A stretch of 35,420 bases of DNA. Origin: Chara braunii. Its lineage: Eukaryota > Streptophyta > Charophyceae > Charales > Characeae. Below are positions 20,217 through 31,660 of this stretch, piece by piece (within the stretch, counting starts at the first letter, position 1; each line of letters begins with the position of its first letter). The position numbers and the translations under genes are program-made. The notes below the pieces were generated by a model that worked only from the letters and a program-made list of their open reading frames with translations, searched no databases and was not told the origin of the DNA. The stretch lies in assembly GCA_003427395.1 (NCBI GenBank), contig BFEA01000178.1:1951801-1987220 (forward strand), given 5' to 3'.

Positions 20217-22355
20217 TCACAGAAAACGTTCAACATACACCTTCCGTTATCATACTGATAATCACGTTCTAATATCCCTACCCTTGAAACCTTAGCTTTA
20301 TATCATCTTTCACTAAAATTCACTCTTTCCATCGTTTACGACCACCCAGCTTAGATAAAATAATAATAGTAATATATCACGATAATATTGCATTCATAAA
20401 TATACAAAAATTCTTAATTATAACACTCATGGAAAACGATATATTACCATAGTAACTGACAACAATAATACCCATAGTAATCAAACACATAGTACACAAA
20501 CTGGTCAGTTATTCAAAGCATATACAAATATCTCATAACGATCGCCTATATCGACAGGTATAACATATGATAGACACATTATAATCAGAGATATGATTGC
20601 CAACAGTCAGTACTCTCATATATAACTCTTGTGAGACTACCACACTTTACTCCCCTGGCTTTGTCAGAAGTATACTGTGGCGAGGAGCAGTGTAATCCTT
20701 TTTTCTTTTCAAAAGGGATAACATCTCAGATCAATGAGCCCCGCTCAAGGATCCAGCCTCACTGCTTCTCCCTCCGATTCCAGCACCCGCTCCTAACAGA
20801 CCCTTGCCAACAACGTAAATAGCCTCACCACACACGCTTCGAGATGTACTGTCTCATCCTGTGCTGGTGAACGCACTTGACACAAAAATAGTTGGGGATT
20901 CCCCCACTACCTCTTTGTGGCATGTAATCGTTGCTTTCCTTATAGACCATGGTCCGACAAGGCTCAAATACTTTCCTCCTTTTCAGTAGTAGTGTAGTTA
21001 TCTTATCCCAGGGGATACAACAACAACACCCCACTATGGACTAGGAATATAGTTCCACGATGGGTCTCATTACTACTTACAAGACAAAAATTATAACTTC
21101 TTCAAAGTCATCTTTCAGGGGAACAATAACATAGGATTGCGACCTTCCTTAGGGCAGACCTTACACATTGACCATTTCCTGGGAAAACTTATCCCATGGA
21201 AGTGGTCACTCCATTCACCTCTGAATCCGCATCAGACGTGGATTCTGCGCGATGCTTCTACACCTCTTTGAAGAACAATCCAAATGCACAGACTTTAACG
21301 GATAGTCATAAATCAATAAACGGACTTGAGACACTTATATAAATCCTTACAGATCAATAAACTCAAATACATTCCTCAAATAAATAGCCCATATAAATAT
21401 TTCTGAAAAGGATAGTCATTTAAATAATATAACATCAAGCATATAGTCCTCGCATAACCAGACATTAGGCACACTTACTTACATTAAATCTGACGTATAT
21501 GGATGAGTTCAACATATAACTCACAAGAGATACCCTCATAAAATAATAATCTCAAGTCCTTAGCTCCAACCCATAAATTAAAATGGATGGTCCAAACCTG
21601 GAAAAATTCAAATGACGGTCTAACATCAACTACAACTCGCCGTCTAAACAAAAAGTCTAAGTGTTTACCCTTTCACTGCTATTTCGACTGCCCCTAGAAT
21701 CAAAAAAAAAAAATTAACAACAAGGGTGTCATGCAAGTCTACTACTTCTCGTAGTCCTTTCTATTAAGGTCATAGTACGGTGCTCACTACACTCATCCAC
21801 TACTTTATATGCCCAACTTAAACACCTTGCGCGTGGCAGACCTCACACTTTCATGGCTGTATAATCCAAACACCTGCTTAGAACCCAGACTCAGGGATCC
21901 CAAATCCAAATTCATAAAGCTTTTGGCCTCCTTAGCCTAACTTTCCTCTAAGCCCTTCGATGACTTCCAATACAATAGGCTCCCTTACAAGGCGAACTCC
22001 CACAACCCTCACACTGAGCGTGTTGATACCCCCTCATCTCCCCTTAGCCATATCAATCATCCGAGGCATCGTCCAAAACCTACCAACTTTTAAGGTCAGG
22101 AGAGAGGGTATCAATGCCACCTACCACTAGGCTAATTAAAGTACTTGATCGCATAGTCAAAACGTTTATCCTTCCTGTGCCATCGTTATTGCACTAGCCA
22201 CAACCATCTCACACAATCAACTCTCACTCGCCCTCTATCCAGTCCCATCAATCGATTACCCATAAAAAACTCAACAAAAACCTCTCGTTTTGCCTAGTTC
22301 TCACAATCTCATACCCGGATGTCGTTCCACCTAGGAAAACAGCAGGCAACCGTTA
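20217..22355. other. Inner element 5' leader: no gene seen
   Basis: AT-rich sequence between the PBS and the degenerate ORF. It has a poly(A) run near 21701-21711 and only short frames on both strands (for example 21034-20825), none recognisable. Confidence 0.5.
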
Positions 22356-22373
22356 TCTCCGGCAATGGCGCCA
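22356..22373 (-). other. Primer-binding site of inner element, tRNA-Arg type
   Basis: Two bases inside the right LTR, the minus strand reads TGGCGCCATTGCCGGAGA. It starts with TGG, as a complement to a tRNA CCA end must, and is close to the TGGCGCCGTTGCCGGGG form known from Tat/Ogre elements. It fixes the element's orientation. Confidence 0.75.
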
Positions 22374-22846
22374 CCTGTTAAGCGCTTTAGTCTGGCACCG
22401 CATGGGGCAGCGCGGGACCCTTCCGGCCGCGTCACACAGGAGTTGGTTTTTAACCCTCGTCGCGATATATACATGGAGCATCCACAAGCCGCTCCGGCCG
22501 AGTGCGCCAGCCATACCTCTCACGAGCCCCTACGACAAGATAGGGCCTACGCGAGGCACGACTTACCTCCACCTTACGGGAGTTGTCACCTCCCTTCGGT
22601 GGACGTATCCCCCCTGAGTTACCAATCCACAATACGAAAGTTGATCAGTTGCAATCGCAGAGGGGGACCAGACGAGGGCGTTTCTCGTTCGCTGTAGCAT
22701 AGGGGGTACGCGCGGTAATACGCCTCTATCGAACCCGCACGCGAACCGGCATCTTGGGGGGCTAAGGTCCCAAGCGAGACTCGTCGTCGGTCGACTACGA
22801 CGTATCCCACACACCACGCACACACCACTCTAAAGAACAAAAACAT

Positions 22847-22848
<2 letters not shown>

Positions 22849-22881
<33 letters not shown>
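22849..22881. repeat. (CA)n microsatellite in right LTR
   Basis: About 16 CA units, the counterpart of 9754-9780. Confidence 0.95.
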
Positions 22882-22885
<4 letters not shown>

Positions 22886-24184
22886 CATATAAATATACAG
22901 AACGACATCGAACAAACAACGCGACAACACTCCTAGTCCCTTAGTAGTCATCCCATAATTCTCTGATGCGAAAATCGGATAGGCGTCACGCTCGCGACTT
23001 AGTATAAAATCGCTCAGACGCAGGGCTAACTCATATCGACTCACAATGCAAGCGTACACAAGCGGTCGCGATGATGGCGTACTATGTAGTACCCATACTC
23101 TTGTGATCCTCGTTAATCTAGAGGGTCGCATTCGACACTTAAGTGTCGGCTGACACGCACCTTGAGGGATCGATCTCTCGACGCTGGACAACCACCAAGT
23201 GCGGTTGAGCACCACACCCTCTTCTGCACCCTGCGAAGAGTGGGTGGTACATAGGTTCATACCTGTGGTGACGATCGTCTCTTATAGCCCTGGAGACCAA
23301 CTCTATCATCAAGGGTCTGGAAAAAAGTCAACGGGTTTGACTGTGACGGTTGTCATGGACTATAACGTTCAACCATAAAACTTGTAAAGAGCAAAGGCTA
23401 AACGGGAAAATCTCATTTCCCTCGAAAACATAATCCATTCAACCCTTACCCGCGGTTGCAGTAGGCCGCACGAAACACTCAAGACATATATATTCACATA
23501 TATAGAGAGGTTTATTAATATAGGATGTTCACTTCTGACAGTCACAGTGGGACTCCTCTCAGCCATATATATATGTACGTGAACGCCGACAGTCAAATCC
23601 CAACTCCAAATCACCAAGCATATTTGCAGTCTTATCAAAGATTCAACCAAAAAGTATTCATTCACTACACGGGGTCAACTTCAACCATTCTCTGCACTCA
23701 CACCCCTTGCTTTTAGCCATACAAGCCTCACTCTTCGTGCAACTCTTAAAATAAGATACTCAGTACTTTTGTATAAATGACCATTCAAATAAAGTCTGGG
23801 CAAAAAGACAACAAAACAGTTCAAATCATAAGGCTAAAACCTTTAGGTTGAGTGGCAGGAGTGGATTGGAGTTGAATTGTAAACCGACGAATCGACAACC
23901 GACTTGTTATCAGTGATTATAGAAGATGATCCTCGTAGGATCAAGCTGAATCTAGCCCAAATCTTGAATCAATTGATCCAGAAGACCTGTAACACAAAAC
24001 AGGTCGATCCCGAAACTTTATCTATAAGTCAATGGAAAATAATCCCCATATCACGGTCTCACTCAAATCATCCTCATTAACTAAGTTTGAATCCACCTTT
24101 AAGCAAGTGCCCAAAGAAAGGTACACCCTGGCAGAATCTCCTCCATACAGAGTGGATTTTCCAGATTGTCACCTGTCAAATATA

Positions 24185-24730
24185 ATCTAACTCCTCTAAA
24201 CTAAGAAAATTTCGGCAGCGCTTCCCGTAGGAAAAGTGTCTTCTCATAATTTATAATAACTTAAATATGAAAACAAAAACAATTTCTAACTCTGGAAAGT
24301 CAAAAATTGTCTAACTCCCTGAATCAGTAAAAATTTGGTCAACACTTCCTTTAGAAAGGTAGACTTCCCAGATTTGTACTAAGTCAGATGTGAACTCAGA
24401 CATGAAACATGAGTTCAACTAAGACAAAATTGAACGAACTCCTTAGCTTTGTGAAAATTTTGGCATCGTTTCCCGTAGAGAAAGTGCTATTCAAGATTTA
24501 CACAAAGCTAAGTTCAGAATCTTGTATTTTCAAGGTCTAATTTTGTCTAACTCCCTGAATTAGCAAAAATTTAGCCAGCACTCCCTTTAGAAAAGGAGGT
24601 TCTCCATATTTTTACTAAGCCAAAAACTCAGAAAAAACTGGACCCTGAAAAAGATAAAATTTGTTTAACTCTTTGGTTTTGTAAAAATCTCGGCAGCGCT
24701 TCCCGTAGAAAAGTGGCTTACCAAGATTTA
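24185..24730. repeat. Tandem array of 118-124 bp units (right LTR)
   Basis: Five units equivalent to 11086-11660, with the same alternation of core types. In the second unit, AGTA and TACT now pair in the arms, where the left copy has mismatches, so the fold is kept with different bases. Confidence 0.85.
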
Positions 24731-25019
24731 TACAAGACCGAGAATAATAAAAAATCTCAGAAAATGTAGAATTTGATCGAAGTAGAAAAAACTTAGCTAA
24801 GAAAATGCAGAAATTGAAACTAACTCCTATGACTCTAGCACGTGGCAAACAACTAAAACAACTACCTATCAACAGAAACTTAGACTAACGAGTAGCCTCA
24901 CTCAGTCACATGCAGTCCAAACCACAAAGGTAAGTACTCTCACCATCCCAAAGTCAACTTAACAAACAATAGTTCATAGTCTTTCAATGATTTAGCCCTT
25001 TATACCGATCTTACATAAG

Positions 25020-25950
25020 GCATAAAGTCAGGCGACCCAAACTTATGGGACATGTCTGACCCAGCCATCGAGTATACACAGGATAGAGGGCACAACTACT
25101 TTTCTATTCTTTGGGCATGTGACTAGGTCATTCTAGTCGCCCTAAAACTGTTTAAAAAACTAAGTTATATATATCTCTCTGAACTTAATCTATGTATCTC
25201 TCTGAACTTAATCTTCAAAGAGGGCGTAGGACTGAGCCATTCATTTTAGAAACAATGCTCATCCGACCCAAGTTATCTTCAGTTATACTTTTAGTTATAC
25301 TCTCTTCAGATTATGATAGGGCTATAGTCAGGCCACCGAAACTTATAGGACCCTGCCTGACTAGCCTGTTCATAGATAAGATAGTAATATAATATAGCCA
25401 AATTTTAACGTTTGGGTTCCTGCATGTGTGAGGCTTTGATTCAGACCACTAGAACTTACAGAACAGTCTGACTTTCTGCCTGATTCGTTCCTCTCTGATT
25501 CAACTTGTGCGAGGCATTGGGCTAGATCACCTAAACTTATAGAATGGTATGCCCTCTCTCAAATTTATTCCATCAAAATAAAAGCAGGAAGAGCCTGAGC
25601 CACCTAAACTTATAGAATGGCTCAGACCTCCTCGTTCAGAACCAAATAAACAAAGAAAACCCCAAAATAAACAAGGCAATCAAGGCACCTGCACTTACAC
25701 AATGCATTTGGCCCCTAAAAAAGTCAAGCACAACCAGCCCTCGCAAGTCAGAGCAACTAGACCACCTACACTTATAGAATGGCCTGATTCTCAAAGCAAT
25801 CCCACAGCACTAGGTCTCCCCAAACTTATGGGGACTTCCCAGCCTCCAGAGCAAACAAAGCACCTAAACTTATAGAATGGTCTGACGCTCCACACAATCC
25901 AAAATAAACACAGCACTTGGTCTCCCCAAACTTATGAGGACTTCCTTGTC
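25020..25950. repeat. Array of about ten hairpins with conserved loop (right LTR)
   Basis: Counterpart of 11930-12830. Clear stems: TCAGAC (25441-25446) with GTCTGA (25466-25471), and CTGAGCCA (25595-25602) with TGGCTCAG (25618-25625), both around the ACTTA(T/C)AGAA loop. The left-LTR partner of the second stem has CTA in place of CCA, so the right copy is the better paired one. Confidence 0.85.
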
Positions 25951-26955
25951 TTGATTGACCCAGTCAACCCTCGTGCAAAACAGCCTTCCATCCAGCCTTC
26001 CCCCAGATGCAATTTCTTTTTACAATCTGCTTTCACGCAACCAATAAAATGAAACTTGAAATTGCACACACATTCCTTTACTTAATTTGGCTTTGTCTTG
26101 ACAGTCAAACTAAAAAGTCAAAGTAGGGATGCATGCAATATACTCAGTCGAAACGCAACAGGGGATACGGATAGGGGTTATACTGGGTATATAAAAAGAA
26201 AGCAATGGTTACCTTTCAATCCCCTGCCTCCAGAACCTCGCTTAGGTTCCGGCAGAGCTCCCCCAATCGGTGGGTTGACTCCCCACAGAGTCTTGCTCCG
26301 ATCCTACGGGTTGCAATCCCGCCTGCCGCCTTCCTCTCAGATCAGGACTAGACTTAGAGTAAGAAGGGCAGAAGATAAGGGGTCTGAGACTCTCGGGATA
26401 CAAAAGGGGGACAGCTCAACTCTCAGGAGAGGGCCATGTTATCTTCTCTCGCCTGAGGGCCCCGCAATGATGGCCAAAATACACAACGGCTTGGTCAAAC
26501 TAAAATCAAACTGTTGACAGACGACACCGTGACGGAGCTTGAAGCCGCAGTGGTAACTCCCCTTACAAGCATGAGCATGCCACCAAGTCCCACTACCTTG
26601 ATCTCCGACCGCGCTGTTGCCGTACAATAGTGCACTCCTCCTTTTCCTAACCTTTATTTCCCCACGGTCTGTAACTGGTGACAGTGGTTAAGCCTGTAGT
26701 CTTAGGTCTGCAGTCCAGTGGCAGTCTGCAGTTCACTGTTCATCTCCATTCCGTCTAACTTCACCAACCCCATCATTCAACCAGCGTCAGCAGCCCCGAG
26801 GGAACTTAGGAAGACAACGGCTATTGACTGGCTCAATCTGCCTTTCTTGTAGTGCAAAGATCAATACAGGCGCTTTAGAGTGAAAAGGCACAGCTTGACT
26901 CCTGGTTCTTTCCTCACAGTTGCATCATCCTTAAGGTGCTCCCTCTCTTTCTCTC

Positions 26956-27156
26956 ATGTGCTTGGGTCAAAGCCGAATCACGGTGCCTTTTTGTCGTAAA
27001 CCACCCAACTATCCCATCAACTTCGCAATGACGAACGCTCCTAGCTGCGACATCTCGGAAGCGGATGTGATATGTTCCTCCACTACGATGGTGGTTCCGA
27101 ACACCAACTCGGTCGGTGGCATTGACCCTACAAAGGTCCCCGCGACGAGCAGGTAA
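26956..27156 (+). CDS. Plus-strand ORF in right LTR, counterpart of 13812-14012
   Basis: 66 codons, same start and same splice-donor-like end (GCAG|GTAAAT) as the left copy. Unknown function. In its last 42 codons Thr/Ser, Met/Thr (twice) and Phe/Val replacements separate the copies against two silent changes, so no purifying selection is apparent. Confidence 0.25.
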   Translation: MCLGQSRITVPFCRKPPNYPINFAMTNAPSCDISEADVICSSTTMVVPNTNSVGGIDPTKVPATSR

Positions 27157-27723
27157 ATCCCGCCCCCTTCTCTTTCTTCTCTATTTCATTGATGCCCCAC
27201 TACGAGCCCACTTTCAGTCACGGGAATTAGGACGCACAACCTTCACTCGAAACGTACTACTGCGACACCGAAAAGCTAAACCGAAAGCAAAAAACTAACC
27301 TGACGCCGGTGATGACGGCTGTGAGGACGAAACTTAAGTCTACAACAGATCACACGTCCCCCTTTTCAGTAAACGTGCTAAAAGGGGGATAAATCTTCCG
27401 CCAGAAAGCGGGAAGATACATTCGCCAACTTGAACCTCTCATGAGCTTTACTGATCAATCATTCGGTCGCACTATCGATCGGGTTCTGTTCGCAGTGACG
27501 TATGAGTACACCGGGAGTACTGTATTGGTACGGAGAGTACTGCGATTGCTCGAGACCACGAACGAACGGTGAGAAACAGTAAGAAAAATATCGAAAATGA
27601 GTCTTCAACTGAAACACGGAAAGAGTCATTGCTGCAACACGTTTCCCCTGTGCGCATCCATGGACACCCATACCTCCAAGATCACGCCTCTCACACCCAA
27701 TCTACTAGCACTATCGTTCTACG

Positions 27724-28038
27724 ATGGCCAAAAATCACTCTCCCGCATCTTTTCCCGACCGATCTCATCAGGAATCGGCGGATCAGTACGCTCTTCGTCC
27801 TGCTCTCCTCGGCATCTCCTTTGGGCGTAGCTCCTACCGCTCATTCCTCGAAACCTATCTACTAACAACAAAAACTAACTTCTTAGGTCGACTCACCGCT
27901 ATAGAAAACCCCCATCTAGCATTCTCCCTCGTTCCGTTCTGTGGAAAAATGAGGGAGATAAGCGCTTCCCATCTTCCTCTCTCTTTGCTCCCACCATCTC
28001 CGCGCAGTCCTTTCTCTTTTTATCTTCTGTTCTACTAA
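27724..28038 (+). CDS. Plus-strand ORF in right LTR, counterpart of 15102-15416
   Basis: 104 codons with identical end points to the left copy, sharing ADQY, GISFGRSSYRSFLETYLLTT and REISASHLP. Unknown function; antisense to the element. Confidence 0.3.
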   Translation: MAKNHSPASFPDRSHQESADQYALRPALLGISFGRSSYRSFLETYLLTTKTNFLGRLTAIENPHLAFSLVPFCGKMREISASHLPLSLLPPSPRSPFSFYLLFY

Positions 28039-28117
28039 CTTACTCATCAAACTAGCATCACCTTCATGCTCGCACTAATAAAAAAGCCCTACATCAAGCC
28101 TTTCCACGCCCGATTCC

Positions 28118-28480
28118 ATGAAGGAACGAGCGCGCTATGTACTTCCAACCATGTTCGACGTGCTCTCCGCCATTTCCATCTTCAGCGAGTATGCACCCGG
28201 GCGCGATTTTGTGCCAAGATTCATTCCTCCTTCTCATGCCTTCGAGTACTTCTCGTGCCAATTGCCTAGGCTCCCTTCACCGCCTCCGCGCTCGATGCCC
28301 GCTGTTGTGCAATCGCTCTGTCCGCTGCTGCGCAGCGCTGCCCATTATCTCTCTCGCTGCTGCCTACCTTCGAGCCACGTCCTTCCTCCTCGTCTATCCC
28401 GATCAGCGCCTCTCCCCCCCGTTCTTTCGCCACTTCGAACGTGTCGAATAGCGCTTTCCCTCATACCACTGCAAGCGTAG
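28118..28480 (+). CDS. Plus-strand ORF of 120 codons in right LTR
   Basis: Contains the MFDVLSAISIF and HAFEYFSC segments also seen at 15538 in the left copy, then a Pro-, Leu- and Ser-rich tail that is broken in the left copy. Unknown. The tail looks low-complexity and may not be coding. Confidence 0.25.
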   Translation: MKERARYVLPTMFDVLSAISIFSEYAPGRDFVPRFIPPSHAFEYFSCQLPRLPSPPPRSMPAVVQSLCPLLRSAAHYLSRCCLPSSHVLPPRLSRSAPLPPVLSPLRTCRIALSLIPLQA

Positions 28481-29016
28481 GTCGATTGTAAGTAGGGAGA
28501 CGCGGTCGTGACCGTCGGGCTTTGCAAAAAAGAAGGCATGTACCAGTTTGACAGCTATTCAGCCAAACAGTAACGACTTGCACTTAGATACCCTCCCACA
28601 CCCAGCGCCTCTGAAACTTTGGCTCCTAGGAGGGCCACACGAGGCGCGGCTTGCTGCAGCCTTACATAAGCTGTCCCACGGGTAAGCCAACGCCTAGGTC
28701 TTCGCACCGGGTCACCAAGTCAAAGGCACAGCCCGCTCCAGACCACTCTTGTGGGCCTTGCCGAGGCGGCCCCTCACGGCACGAGCTTGATGCAGATCTC
28801 GACGGTCATAACAAACATTCAAATGACAATGTTTTAGCGTCAAACTGAAGAAGGTTCCTATGTGAAAAGTCACAGCATCCAACATCACTGCGGACAAGGG
28901 GGATAGCCCTGTCGGGCCCCCAACCCCTTGGTCCGTTCGCGCTGCTCTGATATTCCCGCGTCGTCGCCACTTGATCTCGATCCCTGAATCTCCCTGATGA
29001 AAGTCCGACGTTGTAA

Positions 29017-29069
29017 CCAATAGTGCTAGGTCCTAGGCTGAGCCTAGTACTAGCGGACACCTATATAAG
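29017..29069 (+). promoter_or_regulatory. CCAAT and TATA block in right LTR, pointing out into the outer pol gene
   Basis: CCAAT 29017-29021 and TATATAAG 29062-29069, with CTAGGCTGAGCCTAG between. Same spacing as in the left copy. A transcript starting here would leave the inner element and run antisense through RNase H and RT. Confidence 0.5.
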
Positions 29070-29447
29070 TGGATATTGCATGACGCGCGGATCTATCGAG
29101 ACATTTTTCAAGTCACATTGTTATCGATGTCGTCCTCCGTACGTACACACGAGTCACCGGTAAGTGCACCAGTCAGACAACAAAAATCTATTTAGCCCTA
29201 GTTTAATAAAAAATACAAAATTGGCCGACGCCCGCGCCGGCTCTTCAGTCATCAAAGATAAATAGAAAATCACGCACGCCTTAAGTCTATGCGCCCACGC
29301 ACGCTCTACTCTAATCAGCCATTCAGTCAACGTAAACCATAGACTCAGCCGCACCTCGCGAGGTATACTTAGACGTTAAACCAAAACTATTTTATGTCGC
29401 CTGCAAAGACTAGGGCGGATACCCTTGTAAGGGTATTTGCACCGACA

Positions 29448-29451
29448 ACGG
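29448..29451. repeat. Target site duplication, right copy (ACGG)
   Basis: Directly follows the ACA end of the inner element and matches 9276-9279. Confidence 0.8.
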
Positions 29452-30072
29452 TGTGATCTCTTCACCCTTGGCGACCCTACTAGGCTGATACAATCGTGTT
29501 AGTTTGTCGGCGTTGCCTTGCTTCTCTGTCTTCCGGTGGACGATATCGAAATTGTATTCTTGCAGTCGCACAGCCCATGGTCTGATCATGCCCTTGCAGT
29601 CGGTAAGCCTCTTGAGAACCAGTAAGGGCTCATAGTCCATAATGGGGAGGAACTTCTGTCCGTCTAAATACGGATGGAAGTGTTAAATCCCCCATACAAC
29701 CTCGTAGCACTCTCCCTGAGGAGCCGAATCGTTTCTTCTCCCTTCCGGTACCGTTCCTGAAGCGTATCCTGAAGCGTACTCGATGACGTGTTCACGGTCG
29801 TCTTTCCCCTTCTGAGCCAAAATAGCGGAGATTGCTTCGAGCTGTCAGTCCGTAATGAGTATGAATTGTTTCTCCGGGTCAAGCCGAATCAAAATAGGTA
29901 TCGTGGCCAAAGCCTCCTTTAAGGTGACAAAAGTTTGTTCACACTCGGCGTCCCAATTCAGCGGTTGGTCCTTCTGATAAAGATTCGTTAAAGGTCGGGT
30001 GATTGCTGCAAAACCCTTGATAAATCGACGATAGTGCAAGGCCAGCCCCAAAAAGGCCCGGACTTGGGTCAA
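29452..30072 (-). pseudogene. Ty3/gypsy RNase H domain (outer pol), decayed
   Basis: RNase H removes the RNA strand during reverse transcription. The connection and start are clear: RAFLGLALHYRRFIKGFA, PLTNLYQKDQPLNWDAECEQ, FVTLKEALATIPIL and QFILITD, the last holding the first catalytic Asp. A stop follows at once, then a short matching stretch (AISAILAQKGK). The C-terminal part is in the frame ending at the insertion: MDYEPLLVLKRLTDCKGMIR, WAVRLQEYNFDIVHRKTEKQ and NADKLTRL, where NADKLTRL corresponds to the usual N-x-ADxLSR motif. Several stops and frameshifts lie between. The frame is cut by the inner element at 29452 and continues at 9279. Confidence 0.88.
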
Positions 30073-30925
30073 CGTCGTCAGTGTAAGGGCGTCCCGAACG
30101 ACCGTGACCTTTCCTCGAATCTGGTCGTAAGCCTCCCTGGGTCACCACGTACCCCAGGAATGAGATTTCCGAAAGGAAAAACTCGCTTTTCTCCAACGCA
30201 ATCTTGAAGCCAGCATCCTGCAACGCCCCAAGTGTTCATTCGACATGTTGTACATGCGCGTGGAATGATTCCGAGTACACCAGGATATCGTTCATGTACA
30301 CAATGACGCAAAAATTAACCATGCCCTGAGTTAGCCTGGTCTTGTTGACGAAATTTTGTAATGTGACGTTCATCGCTCTTTGAAAAGTAGCTGGCGCATT
30401 GCTACTTCCTATCGCGCAACGGACCCACTACCAGATGCCCTCGGATAACACAAAGGCTATTTTCGGTCGATCCTCCTCCTTGACCAAAATATGATGAAAT
30501 CCATGAGGAATATCAAACTTACTAAAATACTTAGCACACCCAATCGCATCCAATACATCATCAATTCGGGGAAGGGGGCACACATCCTTAATCGTGATAT
30601 TATTCAGCTTCCTGTAATCAATGCAAATGCGAATCGACCCATTTTTCTTCGGGACTAAGACCACGGGAAACGACCAGGGTCCAGTTGCCGGTTCCATCCA
30701 TCCGTTAACCTCAAATTCTTTGATTCTTTGCAATGCCACTTTTCGTTCCACGAAAGAGTATCGGTATGGTTTACAGTGGATCGGTGGGTGCGTTCTGGTC
30801 TTAATTTCGTGTTGAATGACTAAGGACAGTCCGATATCCGTATCCATTACACTGATCGCCCCTTGGTATCCGGTCAGAATATCCGCAATCAATCGATGAG
30901 TTTTATTGGGTACAAATTGAGCCAC
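30073..30925 (-). pseudogene. Ty3/gypsy reverse transcriptase (outer pol), active site mutated
   Basis: Reverse transcriptase copies element RNA into DNA. Visible in order: a lead-in with PIHCKPYRYSFVERKVALQ, then GWMEPATGPWSFPVVLVPKK, SIRICIDYRKLNNITIKD, PLPRIDDVLDAIGCAKYFSK followed by FDIPHGFHH (first catalytic Asp), SNAPATFQRAMN, VYMNDILVYS and SEISFLGYVVTQGG. The motif YMDD is YMND (30287-30298): an essential Asp is Asn, explained by one G-to-A change. Stops: TAG after EGIW near 30425 and TGA near 30235. A frameshift follows the last motif. Family-level identity with Ty3/gypsy RT is very clear; enzymatic function is lost. Confidence 0.95.
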
Positions 30926-30934
30926 ATGTAGCTC

Positions 30935-31660
30935 CTAAGGTTGTTCATGTATGGTAACTGTTAAGTGCTTCGTGCCAACTCTGGGGCTGCTTTCCGCAGA
31001 GGGAGTAGAGATGAAAGAGTTGTCCGACCGCCTGGAAAACACAATGGCGACCATCTGAGCATCCTCCTCTCTAATGGCCATGTGTTCTTTCGGGGCCACA
31101 CCATCGCTGATATCCTGCCAACACACTGGTTTCTCGACGATTTTTATTCCGAGCTCATAGGGTGTAGAGTCGTCGCGTCCGAAGGGTTTCAAAGTTTTGC
31201 CTTCGGCCCCCTGCCGTAGTAATCGCACCTCCTTTCCGGAAGAGAGCAAGGAACGAGGTAGCCCTTAGATGTCAAAAAACACTCCTTTGTCTCTATATCT
31301 CGAGAGAAGCGGGGCAGCGGCCTCGTATAGGGTCCGAGGGGCTTCCGAAGATTCAAGCATCCGAGATATTTGTACGAGTGGTTCCCCTAAGATTAACGCG
31401 CGTGTTTGTTGTAGATTTCTTTCCGTAAGGACAAACGTTTTCGTGGTCTTCTGTCGGACGGGGTAACGAATCAGCTATTGAACCATCTCGTGTATCACAC
31501 GATCAACTTCGTCTCCGCTGTCAGAGTCACTCGTTAGTTTCAATTCCTTTCCTCTTTGATCCGATTCGTGGATTGGTTCTTTCGAGGTGATCACTCGGAG
31601 GGGTTCTCTGATTCCAGGTGGGGGCTTCTGAGTCGAGGACGGAGTGGTCCGAAGAGCCAT
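30935..31660 (-). pseudogene. Protease-RT spacer of outer pol, degenerate
   Basis: Minus-strand frames 31660-31475 (polar, with SDSDSGDEVDRVIHEMVQ) and 31249-30935 (GRDDSTPYELGIKIVEKPVC and HMAIREEDAQMVAIV) occupy the gap between protease and RT in the same strand order. They probably represent the interdomain linker of the polyprotein. No catalytic motif is visible. The 31250-31474 portion has no clean frame. Confidence 0.5.

Larger units (their letters stand above)
9280..29447 (-). mobile_element. Inner 20,168-bp LTR retrotransposon derivative with 7-kb LTRs (Tat/Ogre-like PBS)
   Basis: Two collinear direct repeats of 7,556 and 7,072 bp enclose 5,540 bp. Both repeats start TGT(C/T)AAGCGC and end CACCGACA (plus strand), giving the canonical TG..CA ends, with a 4-bp ACGG duplication outside. 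The minus-strand sequence just inside the right repeat, TGGCGCCATTGCCGGAGA, is one of the tRNA-Arg type used by Tat/Ogre gypsy elements, so the element lies on the minus strand. By eye the repeats are roughly 92-94% identical over most of their length, apart from one 0.5-kb indel. That makes this insertion younger than its host element. No recognisable pol domain lies inside, so it is likely non-autonomous (a large retrotransposon derivative). I see no clear polypurine tract on the minus strand next to 16836. Confidence 0.88.
22376..29447 (-). repeat. Inner element, right LTR (5' LTR in element sense), 7,072 bp
   Basis: Collinear with 9280-16835. It lacks the 0.5-kb segment of 14435-14951 and has a short tandem duplication of TCTCTCTGAACTTAATC (about 25175-25214). 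It contains the CA tract at 22849-22881, the 118-124 bp array at about 24185-24730, the hairpin array at 25020-25950, the three plus-strand open frames and the CCAAT/TATA block. Confidence 0.9.

Noticed and set aside
22619-23260. A 213-codon minus-strand frame, one of the longest in the window
   Set aside because: It reads through the CA microsatellite (Val/Cys repeats), starts and ends in non-coding LTR sequence, and is broken into separate frames in the left LTR.
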